From the NCBI GenBank assembly GCA_020348305.1, contig CP070746.1:4311616-4344676 (forward strand): a stretch of DNA of 33,061 bases, written 5' to 3'. Both the position numbers and the translations under genes were made by a program. Of the stretch, positions 24,247 to 32,994 are shown piece by piece. Position 1 is the first letter of the stretch. The number at the start of each line of letters is the position of its first letter. Under the pieces are notes generated by a model, which did no database searches, was not told the DNA's origin, and saw nothing but the letters and a program-made list of their open reading frames with translations. Source of the DNA: Desulfobacterales bacterium (lineage in GTDB: Bacteria > Desulfobacterota > Desulfobacteria > Desulfobacterales > JAHEIW01).

Positions 24247-25089
24247 TTGACCATACCCTGGACCGAAACTCAAAGCCGGCGCTTAAACGAATTGGATGCC
24301 GCCGAATCGGACTTAGACCAGCGCTTCGATAGCAACGCTGAACGAGAACAAGCCTACCATGGGCTGGAAAAACAACTGGTGACGAAGCACCGTCAGCGCT
24401 TACAAGAATTTCGTGAAATTTATCTCCGGCCGGCTTTATGCAGGCTGGAGAGCAAACTGGTGGATGTTATGGTACAAAATGGCTTTGCCCAGGTGACCAC
24501 TCCGATTATTATGTCCAAGGGGCTTCTGGCAAAAATGTCCATCGATGCAACGCATCCCCTGAATTCTCAGATTTATTGGCTGGACAAAAACAAATGCTTG
24601 CGACCCATGTTGGCGCCTCATTTGTATTATGTTCTGGTAGACTTGTTGCGATTATGGGACAGACCGGTTCGAATATTCGAAGTCGGACCTTGTTTCCGCA
24701 AAGAATCGAAAGGATCCCGACATTCCAGTGAGTTTACGATGCTCAATCTGGTTGAAATGGGCTTGCCGGAAGAGACCAGAGAGCAGCGTATCAAAGAACT
24801 GGGTACCCTTGTGTCTGAGGTAGCAGGTGTGAACGATTATCGATTTGAAACCGTTAAATCCGAAATTTATGGCGATACCATGGATATTGTAGCGGGAACA
24901 GATCGTGTAGAGATAGGTTCTTCAGCCATGGGTCCCCATCCCCTGGATCGTCCATGGAAAATTACGGACACCTGGATAGGCATCGGCTTTGGATTAGAAC
25001 GATTGCTAATGGTGGCAGAAAATACCCGAAACCTAGCGAAAATGGGACGGAGCCTTACATATTTGGATGGTATACGATTAAACATTTAA
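24247..25089 (+). CDS. pylSc: Pyrrolysyl-tRNA synthetase, catalytic subunit PylSc
   Basis: Class II synthetase catalytic domain, 280 residues. It attaches Pyl to tRNA-Pyl in an ATP-dependent reaction. Motif 2 is FEVGPCFRKESKGSRHSSEF and motif 3 is GIGFGLERLL. There is no N-terminal tRNA-binding domain, as expected for bacteria, where it is a separate protein (found here at 28294). The start is TTG at 24247, 7 bp after AAGGAGA; no ATG gives a better fit. The operon runs pylT, pylSc, pylB, pylC, pylD, pylSn, the order reported in other bacteria such as Desulfitobacterium. It ends with UAA. Confidence 0.95.
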   Translation: MTIPWTETQSRRLNELDAAESDLDQRFDSNAEREQAYHGLEKQLVTKHRQRLQEFREIYLRPALCRLESKLVDVMVQNGFAQVTTPIIMSKGLLAKMSIDATHPLNSQIYWLDKNKCLRPMLAPHLYYVLVDLLRLWDRPVRIFEVGPCFRKESKGSRHSSEFTMLNLVEMGLPEETREQRIKELGTLVSEVAGVNDYRFETVKSEIYGDTMDIVAGTDRVEIGSSAMGPHPLDRPWKITDTWIGIGFGLERLLMVAENTRNLAKMGRSLTYLDGIRLNI

Positions 25090-25094
25090 TCAAC

Positions 25095-26204
25095 ATGAAA
25101 CAAACTCAACATAAACTTGAAACGATACTTTCCCAAGCACTGCAAGAAGATAAACTATCTACAGAAGATATTATATTTCTGCTAAGTTTGGATAACGCAG
25201 ATCAGATTAATAAACTTTTTGCTGCCGCAAAAAGTTTACGCCGAAAATATTTTGGCGATAAAATCTTTTTGTATGGTTTTATTTACGCCAGCACCTATTG
25301 CCGCAATGATTGCCGGTTTTGCTATTTTCGCAGATCCAATACAGAAAGCCAGCGCTATCGCAAGGCAAAACCGGAAATTGTCACTGCGGCTCACAGATTG
25401 GCGGAGTCCGGTGTCCACCTGATCGACTTGACTATGGGAGAAGACCCTGCCTTATATAACAGCGACGGCGCCGGGTTTGAACGGCTGAATGATCTGGTTG
25501 ACTCGATTCGCCGGGCAACCGGACGACCTATCATGGTTTCACCGGGAGTGATTCCAGACCACGTTTTGAGTAGACTCGCAGAAACCGGTGCCTCATGGTA
25601 TGCCTGCTATCAGGAAACCCATCGCCGCAATTTATTTAACCAGCTCAGACCCGGACAAGATTTTGATCTTCGACTGGAAACCAAAATAAACGCACACCAT
25701 TTAGGATTGCTCATCGAGGAAGGCCTGCTATGCGGGGTGGGTGAAACGGCTGGTGATATCGCGCATTCAATTGACGTCATGCACCAATTAGATGCAGACC
25801 AGGTGCGGGTGATGAACTTTGTTCCGCAGCCGGGAACACCCATGGCCAAACGAACCCCGCCGGATCCCCGGAGAGAAATGCTAATCAGTGCGGTGATGCG
25901 GCTGGCATTTCAGGATCGGTTAATACCGGCATCATTGGATGTGGACGGTCTGGCCGGACTAAAACGAAGACTGGCAGCCGGTGCCAATGTGGTTACTTCC
26001 ATCGTACCACCGGGGGAGGGCCTTGCCGGTGTCGCCCAACATTCGCTGGATATTGAAGATGGAAGACGTACCAATGCATCTGTACTGAAGGTATTAGATA
26101 AATGCAGCCTAAGGCCGGCCACAAACGAGGAATATCAAAACTGGATCAGATGTCGTCGCCAAGCGATCACCAACCGCGAATCTGATAGGGAGGTCGCGTG
26201 TTAG
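25095..26204 (+). CDS. pylB: PylB, radical SAM methylornithine synthase
   Basis: Lysine mutase that makes (3R)-3-methyl-D-ornithine, the first step of Pyl synthesis. 369 residues. The radical SAM cluster motif is Cys69, Cys73, Cys76 (YCRNDCRFCYF). I took ATG 25095, 5 bp after the pylSc stop; a longer frame from 24954 would only add residues overlapping pylSc in another frame. The gene ends with UAG followed directly by UAG, CCG and UGA, so any suppression adds at most three residues. The first UAG overlaps the start of pylC (GTG at 26198). Confidence 0.94.
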   Translation: MKQTQHKLETILSQALQEDKLSTEDIIFLLSLDNADQINKLFAAAKSLRRKYFGDKIFLYGFIYASTYCRNDCRFCYFRRSNTESQRYRKAKPEIVTAAHRLAESGVHLIDLTMGEDPALYNSDGAGFERLNDLVDSIRRATGRPIMVSPGVIPDHVLSRLAETGASWYACYQETHRRNLFNQLRPGQDFDLRLETKINAHHLGLLIEEGLLCGVGETAGDIAHSIDVMHQLDADQVRVMNFVPQPGTPMAKRTPPDPRREMLISAVMRLAFQDRLIPASLDVDGLAGLKRRLAAGANVVTSIVPPGEGLAGVAQHSLDIEDGRRTNASVLKVLDKCSLRPATNEEYQNWIRCRRQAITNRESDREVAC

Positions 26205-27388
26205 TAGCCGTGATCGGCGGTAATCTTCAGGGTGTTGAGGCAACCTACCTCGCCAAAAAGGCCGGTTGGGAAGTATTAGTAATTGACCAAAAACCCGTTG
26301 TTCCTGCAAAAGGCTTATGTGATCGATTTAAACAGCTGGACGTAACTGCGGAAAAAAATTTGAGCAGTGCGTTTAAGGGCGTTGATCTGGTTATTCCAGC
26401 TCTGGAAAATGACGCAGCCCTGGCCTGTTTAAATCAATGGACCCAAAATACATGCACACCGTTTGCTTTTGACCTCGAAGCCTATTCCATGACCTCATCA
26501 AAAAGAAAATCAGACCCGCTTTTTTCTCGAATCGACGTTCCAACCCCCCTACCCTGGCCCAAATGTGGTTTTCCGGTCGTCGCAAAGCCGAGTGTGGGCA
26601 GTGGCAGTCAGGGCGTAAAGGTTTACCATGATTCTGAAAGTTTCCATGCTCATGTGAATGAATCCGATGACAACTGGGTGTTGCAGCAATATGTGCATGG
26701 TCCCTCATATTCCATTGAAGTCATCGGTTACCCCGGTCACTATACTCCCTTGCAGGTAACGGATCTGGAGATGGATGCAGACTATGACTGTAAACGAGTC
26801 CTGGCTCCTACGGATCTTTTTCAAAATCTCATTTCGGATTTTGAACAGATCTCCATATCATTAGCCAACGAATTACAATTAAAGGGTTTAATGGACATAG
26901 AAATTATTTTGCATGATCATAAATTGAAGGTGTTGGAGATTGATGCCAGGCTGCCCAGCCAAACACCGACGGCAGCATATTGGTCGACCGGTCTCAATAT
27001 GGTTCAAATGCTCGGTAATCTTTTTTTAAGTCAAGGTGAAATAAATCTGGAAAGCATGCAATCACCAAAAAGTGTTATTTATGAGCATATCCAAAAAATG
27101 CCAAATCTTTTGGAAGTTGCCGGCGAGCATATTATGTCCGGAGTAGATCCTCTTTATATCCAACAAAATTTTTTTGGTGCCGACGAAGCCATCACAAACT
27201 TCGCTCCAAACCGCGATGAATGGGTTGCGACATTAATCGTCGTTGAGGAAAATCGGAAAGCAGTTTGGGAAAAGCGCAACACGGTGATTGCTGATATTCA
27301 GCAGCATTTTAATATTGAAATATATCGTGATGCTTCCCCGATGGGTGGTAATACATTGCAGAAAAACTTATTGGGAAACCTATCGTGA
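26198..27388 (+). CDS. pylC: PylC, ATP-grasp ligase of pyrrolysine synthesis
   Basis: 396 residues. It joins 3-methylornithine to the epsilon-amino group of lysine using ATP. The N-terminal Rossmann-like part (VAVIGGNLQGVEATYLAKKAGW) is followed by an ATP-grasp core with PVVAKPSVGSGSQGV and the metal-binding MDIEIILHDHKLKVLEIDARLPSQTP. The GTG start at 26198 follows GGGAGG and overlaps the pylB stop by 7 bp. The UGA stop overlaps the GTG start of pylD by 4 bp, so the three genes are translationally coupled. Confidence 0.94.
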   Translation: MLVAVIGGNLQGVEATYLAKKAGWEVLVIDQKPVVPAKGLCDRFKQLDVTAEKNLSSAFKGVDLVIPALENDAALACLNQWTQNTCTPFAFDLEAYSMTSSKRKSDPLFSRIDVPTPLPWPKCGFPVVAKPSVGSGSQGVKVYHDSESFHAHVNESDDNWVLQQYVHGPSYSIEVIGYPGHYTPLQVTDLEMDADYDCKRVLAPTDLFQNLISDFEQISISLANELQLKGLMDIEIILHDHKLKVLEIDARLPSQTPTAAYWSTGLNMVQMLGNLFLSQGEINLESMQSPKSVIYEHIQKMPNLLEVAGEHIMSGVDPLYIQQNFFGADEAITNFAPNRDEWVATLIVVEENRKAVWEKRNTVIADIQQHFNIEIYRDASPMGGNTLQKNLLGNLS

Positions 27389-28233
27389 CCAGACTGACAA
27401 CAGATGATATTATACACAATGCGACTCAACTTGCAGATTACGACAAAGAATTAATTGCAAAAACCGGATGTTCTTTAAAAGCAATTGCGTGTCAAGCTGC
27501 CGGCGTTCAGGAAACTGAAGTTCAAAATATAATAGGAAGCATTTCGGTAGGTGTTATACCCATTACCCTTGGTGAGGGCATTATCAGTGGATTTTGTGAC
27601 ACCGTAACACGCATTGCTTCTCATATCGGCTGTAATGCTTTCATGACGCAAAATACAGATGTAGCCGGAATAGCCGAAGCATTTGAGAAACGAGCTGACG
27701 TTATCATGCTCGCAGACGATGACCGTTTTATTGCTATCCATACACACAGCCGCAGGGTCGTGGACAATGCGGTAGCAACGGGAAATGGATTCGTTGCCGG
27801 ATTAAACCTGATGGCCCATGGTCTTGAGAAAAAAGATGTTTTAGTGATCGGATGCGGTCCGGTAGGTTGCTCTGCAGCAGAGGCTCTGGTTCATTTAGGT
27901 GCCCATGTTTCAGTTTATGATATCAATTTATCTCATCGCAAAGAACTGGCCAATACGATAAAGCAATCATTAAATGCCGAGATTGAAATTGAAGAAGAAT
28001 TAGACCTGGCATTAACCGGGCATCAGTATATCGTCGATGCCTCACCAGCGGCAGATATCATCCAAGCCCATCATATTACCCCTGACACATATATAAGTGC
28101 CCCCGGTGTCCCAATTGGGCTGAGTTCAGATGCGCAATCCAAAATTTCCAACCGGCTGCTGCACGATCCGCTTCAGATCGGTGTAGCAACAATGGTTGTG
28201 TGTGCTTTGAAATTTCATCCCCCGAAAGGATAG
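27385..28233 (+). CDS. pylD: PylD, pyrrolysine-forming dehydrogenase
   Basis: 282 residues. It oxidises the ornithine amine of lysine-N-epsilon-3-methyl-D-ornithine so that it cyclises to Pyl. The C-terminal NAD-binding Rossmann motif is VLVIGCGPVGCSAAEALVHLG. The N-terminal half (GVIPITLGEGIISGFCDTV, then NTDVAGIAEA) is typical of PylD. The GTG start overlaps the pylC stop. The stop is UAG followed by AAA UAA, so readthrough adds only two residues. Confidence 0.94.
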   Translation: MTRLTTDDIIHNATQLADYDKELIAKTGCSLKAIACQAAGVQETEVQNIIGSISVGVIPITLGEGIISGFCDTVTRIASHIGCNAFMTQNTDVAGIAEAFEKRADVIMLADDDRFIAIHTHSRRVVDNAVATGNGFVAGLNLMAHGLEKKDVLVIGCGPVGCSAAEALVHLGAHVSVYDINLSHRKELANTIKQSLNAEIEIEEELDLALTGHQYIVDASPAADIIQAHHITPDTYISAPGVPIGLSSDAQSKISNRLLHDPLQIGVATMVVCALKFHPPKG

Positions 28234-28293
28234 AAATAAACTCCAAATTATCACGGAAAATTTTACTTTCGATAAAAATTATCAGATTCAACC

Positions 28294-28653
28294 ATGACAA
28301 CCGGGAAAAAAACCAAAAAACCCGCCAAACGATACTACCGCAAACGCGTCGAGCTTTTTCGGCTGATCGATAAAATCAAACTGTGGCCATCCCGTAAAGG
28401 AATTCTGCACGGGATCAAAACCATCGAAATGATGGGAGATCAGGCTCGGATTACCACCCACTGTAACAAAACCTTCATGGTAAACGATTCCCGAAACAGC
28501 CGCGCCGCCCGGTGGCTGAGAAACAAGTGGTTCAAAGGCGTATGCGGGATTTGCAGGATTCCCGAATGGAAGCTGGAAAAATACTCATCCACTCAGTTTA
28601 AACGTCATTACGGCTCAATGCTGCTCAATGACAACGAAAAGGCACACCGTTAA
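28294..28653 (+). CDS. pylSn: PylSn, N-terminal tRNA-binding subunit of pyrrolysyl-tRNA synthetase
   Basis: 119 residues. In bacteria this domain, which grips the T and variable loops of tRNA-Pyl, is a separate protein. The match to the archaeal PylS N-terminus is clear: KLWPSRKGILHGIKTIE, then VNDSRNSRAARWLRNKWFKGVCGIC. His39, Cys86 and Cys89, or nearby His and Cys residues, could bind zinc as in archaeal PylSn. It starts 60 bp after pylD with a weak Shine-Dalgarno, so a lower yield than PylSc is possible. It is short and easily missed. Confidence 0.92.
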   Translation: MTTGKKTKKPAKRYYRKRVELFRLIDKIKLWPSRKGILHGIKTIEMMGDQARITTHCNKTFMVNDSRNSRAARWLRNKWFKGVCGICRIPEWKLEKYSSTQFKRHYGSMLLNDNEKAHR

Positions 28654-28686
28654 AAACCAATAACTTTCTCAAAATAAGAGGCAACA

Positions 28687-29766
28687 ATGGAATTAAAGCC
28701 GAACTTTGAGCGGTTGAAGACAGCTATAAATCATCAGGAAGCAGACAGAGTGCCATTTTTTGAAGCATTGATTGATTATTCGATCCAGAGCCGATTTTTA
28801 GGCCGTGAAGTGAAATCCGGTGACCTAAAGTCACAGGTGGAGTTCTGGTCCTCAGCCGGTTATGATTTTGTCCCGATCACGGTGGGCATGATGGAACCGG
28901 GTGAAGTCACAAAGGAATCAGCCATTTCAAAGATCATCGATGAAATTGTGCTCGAAGATAAAGATAAGTCTAAGGATCACGACGATAAATCCTGGAGTCT
29001 GGAATACCACAGTTTTATCAAAAATCGAACCGATTTCGAGGCATTTCCATGGGGCGTACTGGCTGAGCTTAACTTTGACAAGTTTGAAGAAGCTAAAAAC
29101 TATCTTCCTGAGGGGATGAAAGTCATTGCTATTTCAGGCAAAGTATTCACACTCACCTGGATGCTCATGGGCTTTAATCACTTTGCCGTGTCTCTGCTTG
29201 ATGACAGACCATTTGTCGCCGACATCTTTAGTAAAGTCACTGAAATTCAGTATCAATCGCTCACAAATGTTCTGGAAATGGATCACGTCGGCGCGGTTTG
29301 GACAGTTGACGATATCGCCTTTGGCAGCGGTCCGATCATCATGCCTGAAATCTATCGCGAATTCATCTTCCCCGCATATAAAAAAATGGCAGACATGTGC
29401 CATGAGAGTGATCGCTTTTTCTGTATGCATTCCGATGGTGATTTGACGACACTAATGGGGGATTTGATTGAGATCGGAATTGATGTATTACACCCGATTG
29501 ATCCGACCTGCATGGATATTTACAAGGTTAAAAAGGAATTCGGGGATAAAATCTGTCTGGCCGGAAATGTTTCCAATGAAATGCTTCAAAATGCAGAGCC
29601 GGCAGATATTGAGGCTCGGGTCAAGGAGCTTTTGCGTGATATTGCTCCGGGCGGAGGATATCTTCTATCTGCCGGAAATTCAGTCCCATCATGGGCTGAA
29701 TTTGAAAACTACAAAACGATGATCGATACAGGTATCGAATACGGCCGATATCCGATTCAAATTTAA
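28687..29766 (+). CDS. URO-D-fold protein related to MtaA/MtbA, without their zinc cysteines
   Basis: 359 residues of the uroporphyrinogen decarboxylase superfamily, which includes the methylcobamide:CoM methyltransferases MtaA and MtbA. Landmarks are VPFFEALIDYS near the N-terminus, DDIAFGSGPIIMP and FCMHSDGDLTTLM. In MtaA/MtbA a zinc ion is held by HxC and a later Cys. Here HxC reads HSD and the later region reads SAGNSVPSW, so the thiol-activating zinc site is absent. It may act on a different methyl acceptor, or be one of the many URO-D paralogues found beside MttB genes. It lies 33 bp after pylSn with an AGAGG box, so it may belong to the pyl operon. Confidence 0.75.
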   Translation: MELKPNFERLKTAINHQEADRVPFFEALIDYSIQSRFLGREVKSGDLKSQVEFWSSAGYDFVPITVGMMEPGEVTKESAISKIIDEIVLEDKDKSKDHDDKSWSLEYHSFIKNRTDFEAFPWGVLAELNFDKFEEAKNYLPEGMKVIAISGKVFTLTWMLMGFNHFAVSLLDDRPFVADIFSKVTEIQYQSLTNVLEMDHVGAVWTVDDIAFGSGPIIMPEIYREFIFPAYKKMADMCHESDRFFCMHSDGDLTTLMGDLIEIGIDVLHPIDPTCMDIYKVKKEFGDKICLAGNVSNEMLQNAEPADIEARVKELLRDIAPGGGYLLSAGNSVPSWAEFENYKTMIDTGIEYGRYPIQI

Positions 29767-29974
29767 TGAATCTCAGCTTGGGCTAATCCATATTCACTCT
29801 TAGCCAGGATAATTATGGCAGAGATGACCAAGAAGGTTCCGAAAATCTTTGGCAAACTGAATCCAAACTAATCTGCAATTTTCTATATAATTCTGGTTTC
29901 TTATATTGATAAGGATAGGAAATCAAAGTAATCCATAGGTCTCACCATCCAAAAAGAAGATACGGGGGAATCTT

Positions 29975-32083
29975 ATGAAATTACGATGGAAATATTTTAT
30001 CGTTCTTCTCATGGTCAGTCTGGTTCCGCTGGTAACAGTCACCTGGATCAGCCAGAAAGCCTCCGGGAAGCTGGGGGAATCCATTTCGGCCCAGGCTCGC
30101 CAAACGCTGACGGAAAAAGTAAGCAGGGAGATGATGTTTGCTACAGAAAATTACGCCCGGATCACTCGCCGCGCAAAATCCTCTTTGGAATTCGCGCTTC
30201 AGGTTTTGGCAAAGGAAGCCGAACGCACTTTGGTCCTGCCTTCTCCGATACCACCCAAGATCTATTTTGCAGACGATTTTGACGATTCCAAGGTCGCACC
30301 GAAAGATTTGGCTCCATCCTTAACTCACATGAAACTCTCGAAAGATGGACAACTTTCACCCAAACCGGTCAGTTACCATCACCCGAACTTTCTGGTCGCC
30401 CCGGGGGTGGCTCGAAAGGATGTTAAGACGGATATTGACAGGTTTACGCGTCTGATTCCTGTGCTCAAAAATATTGCCCGTGAATTCGGCGGGGAGCTTT
30501 TCTGGATATACGCCAGTTTGGAAAGCAGTGTTCACATTTCCTACCCCGGCCATGGCGGATATCCTAAGGATTACGACCCTAGGGTTCGTCCTTGGTACAC
30601 CAGGGCCAAGAAAAAGGGTTCTATTTTATGGGGGCCCCCTATTGTGGATGCCACAACCAAACAGTTGACCTTTACCGTTTCGGCACCATTTTTCAAGCCA
30701 GACGGTTCCCTGGCCGGGGTAGCTGCGATAGACGTTTTGATTCAGCATGTGCTTTTGGAAAGCGAGATCTCGTCGCAGTGGTCTGAAAGTATGCGCTCCT
30801 TTCTGGTCGGCTCTGAGGATATTCGCGGTAGTGGAGAAAAAAAGTTATGGATATTGTCCCAAAAGAAAAATGCGGTTATAGTCAGAGATCCAAATACAGG
30901 ACTGCTCCTACCAGAAGAAAATAGTGAATTCCACGAATTGATCCGTTACTCAAGGGGTAAAAAGTCTGGATATATAGATATGCCGTATCAGGGAGTAGAC
31001 TCATTTTGGGCTTTTGCCACCATCTTTCCTGATCTTCATTTCGTGATCGTAGTGCCCAAATCAGTGGTTATGGACTTGCCTGAAAATATCGCTGAGATGT
31101 TTATCAGTTACACGCAAGCTCAGGCGGCAATCTCCGGAACAGCCGTTGTTTTAGCCCTTGTTTTCGTACTCTGCATAGCTTTTTTCACCTCCAGAGCCAG
31201 TACCAGGCACGTGATGAGCATCGTAGGTGCGTTCAGGCGTTTGGCCCAAGGTGACTTCTCGGTGAGATTGAACTTTCGCTTAAAGGATGAGCGTAACCTA
31301 ATGATAACGACTTTTAATGAAATCGTCCCCAAGCTAGAGGAACATCTTCGCATGAGCACTGCTCTTGGACTGGCCCAGGAGGTCCAACAGAGTCTCCTGC
31401 CCAAAGATGACCCTACACTTCAAGGATTCGATATATCCGGCTCGAGTGTGTACTGCGACGAAACAGGCGGAGATTATTACGATTTCATAGATATCGACCA
31501 GGACCGGCTCGCGGTGGTCGTTGGAGATGTGTCGGGACACGGTGTATCATCGGCCCTGCTAATGGCCACGGCCAGGGCTCTAATTATGCTGCGCGCCTCC
31601 ATGCCAGGTCAGGCGGCAGGGATTATTAATGATGTAAATAAGCATCTGAGCCAGGATTCGCATCAAACAGGCAATTTTATGACCTTTTTTTATTGCGAAT
31701 TATCATGGGCAGAACGGAAGGTGTGTTGGGTAAGGGCGGGCCACGACCCGGCTTTGCTTTATGATTCGGACACGGGTGAATTTGATGAACTCAAAGGCCA
31801 CGGTCTGGCTCTCGGCGTGGATTACACGTTTGAATATGAAGAATTCAATCGTACACTCGCCCCCGGACAAATTGTGCTGATCGGAACAGACGGCATCTGG
31901 GAAATGCCTAATGAATCAGGTGAAATATTCGGTAAGGATCGACTCAAAGAAATCATCCAGACAAATGCTTCATTGACCGCTAAGGAGATAATAGCGGCTG
32001 TTTATGATGCATTGAATAAATATCGTGGAACCAAACAACCTGAGGACGATATCACTATGGTGGTGATCAAAGTCAAACGGTAA
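29975..32083 (+). CDS. Membrane sensor phosphatase: Cache, HAMP, SpoIIE/PP2C
   Basis: 702 residues. One membrane helix lies at about 8-27 and a periplasmic sensor follows to about 370, with the double-Cache hallmark DPRVRPWYTRA. A second helix is at about 380-403, then a HAMP linker, then a PP2C-type SpoIIE phosphatase at about 475-700 with GGDYYDF, VGDVSGHGVSSALLM, GTDG and the final EDDITMVV. These proteins dephosphorylate an anti-sigma-factor antagonist or similar target when the sensor binds a ligand, often an amino acid or amine. No partner kinase or antagonist is in the window. A GGGGGAA box precedes the ATG. Gene spacing suggests its own unit. Confidence 0.9.
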   Translation: MKLRWKYFIVLLMVSLVPLVTVTWISQKASGKLGESISAQARQTLTEKVSREMMFATENYARITRRAKSSLEFALQVLAKEAERTLVLPSPIPPKIYFADDFDDSKVAPKDLAPSLTHMKLSKDGQLSPKPVSYHHPNFLVAPGVARKDVKTDIDRFTRLIPVLKNIAREFGGELFWIYASLESSVHISYPGHGGYPKDYDPRVRPWYTRAKKKGSILWGPPIVDATTKQLTFTVSAPFFKPDGSLAGVAAIDVLIQHVLLESEISSQWSESMRSFLVGSEDIRGSGEKKLWILSQKKNAVIVRDPNTGLLLPEENSEFHELIRYSRGKKSGYIDMPYQGVDSFWAFATIFPDLHFVIVVPKSVVMDLPENIAEMFISYTQAQAAISGTAVVLALVFVLCIAFFTSRASTRHVMSIVGAFRRLAQGDFSVRLNFRLKDERNLMITTFNEIVPKLEEHLRMSTALGLAQEVQQSLLPKDDPTLQGFDISGSSVYCDETGGDYYDFIDIDQDRLAVVVGDVSGHGVSSALLMATARALIMLRASMPGQAAGIINDVNKHLSQDSHQTGNFMTFFYCELSWAERKVCWVRAGHDPALLYDSDTGEFDELKGHGLALGVDYTFEYEEFNRTLAPGQIVLIGTDGIWEMPNESGEIFGKDRLKEIIQTNASLTAKEIIAAVYDALNKYRGTKQPEDDITMVVIKVKR

Positions 32084-32550
32084 AGTTGGCGATGATATGA
32101 CTTAACTTTCCATTTTCATATTTGATGGATGGATGTTAGGCTATTAAGAGGTTCCCGATGATTTGGCAATTACCTTAATATTGCTCTTTTAAAACGCATA
32201 TTTTCTGCGAACTGTATTTTTCATCGGCTACTTTTTTCTTTGATACCTTCTATTCACTTCCCATAATCCAGCTATAAACTGTGTGCAAAATTCACAGCTT
32301 TTAGGAAATTTTGTGATTTATTGCGAGAATGGGCCGACCAGTTGTGGGTTAAATGAATAAATATACAATAGAATCAGAATATTGTCAGGATTTGACTTGG
32401 GGTACGATATGTTTAAATTTTAGCCTTAATTAAAATTGATACAAATTAACCAATTAAGTTATCATATGTGAACAATTGAAATAGGAGTTGACTGAAAAGA
32501 AAATTAATGTTAATTGAGAAGAATTATTATTTAGGATAAAGAGGCTTCAG
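32084..32550. other. AT-rich intergenic region before the fur-type gene
   Basis: About 470 bp without a convincing gene. It probably holds the promoter of the fur-type gene. AT-rich palindrome-like pieces (for example around 32425-32460 and 32500-32535) could hold an autoregulatory Fur/PerR box, but none matches the consensus well by eye. Confidence 0.45.
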
Positions 32551-32994
32551 TTGGCAGACCATAAAAAAAGATTTGAAATCATCATCCAAAAATTAAGGGA
32601 TAAGGGCCACAAGATAACGCCTCAGCGGCTGGCTATCGTTAAAATTCTTGCCAAAAGTGAAGGCCATCCCAGTGTTGAAAATATCCACGTCCAGTTAAAA
32701 AAAGACTTTCCGACAATGAGTCTTGCCACTGTATACAGAAATATTGTATTAATTAAATCATTTGGTGAAGTTCTTGAATTAGGGTTCCCGGATGGGAGCA
32801 ACCGATATGATGGAAACAAGCCTACCCCCCATCCACACGTCATCTGTATCAAGTGTAAAAAAATTGTCGACCCAGACCTGGATAGCCTGGATGAAATGAA
32901 AAAAGAGGTCGCATTAGAGACTAATTTTAAAATTCTGAATCATAGGTTGGACTTTTTCGGTATATGCAGCAATTGTATGGCAGAGGAAGTTTAA
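32551..32994 (+). CDS. Fur-family metalloregulator, PerR-like
   Basis: 147 residues, normal Fur size. The N-terminal winged helix (ITPQRLAIVKILAKSEGHPSVENI, MSLATVYRNI) is followed by the dimerisation domain with HPHVICIKCKKIVDPD and FGICSNC, two CxxC pairs that form the structural zinc site as in PerR/Fur. PerR and Fur cannot be separated by reading alone; peroxide sensing would be sensible in an anaerobe. The start is TTG at 32551, preceded by AAAGAGG at 32538-32544. The window ends 67 bp after its stop. Confidence 0.88.
   Translation: MADHKKRFEIIIQKLRDKGHKITPQRLAIVKILAKSEGHPSVENIHVQLKKDFPTMSLATVYRNIVLIKSFGEVLELGFPDGSNRYDGNKPTPHPHVICIKCKKIVDPDLDSLDEMKKEVALETNFKILNHRLDFFGICSNCMAEEV

Noticed and set aside
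24954-25094. Longer N-terminus for PylB
   Set aside because: The extra 47 residues overlap pylSc in another frame, while ATG 25095 directly after the pylSc stop gives the usual PylB length.
29815-29871. 18-codon ORF between the URO-D and phosphatase genes
   Set aside because: Very short and without homology; the weak upstream AGGA is not enough.
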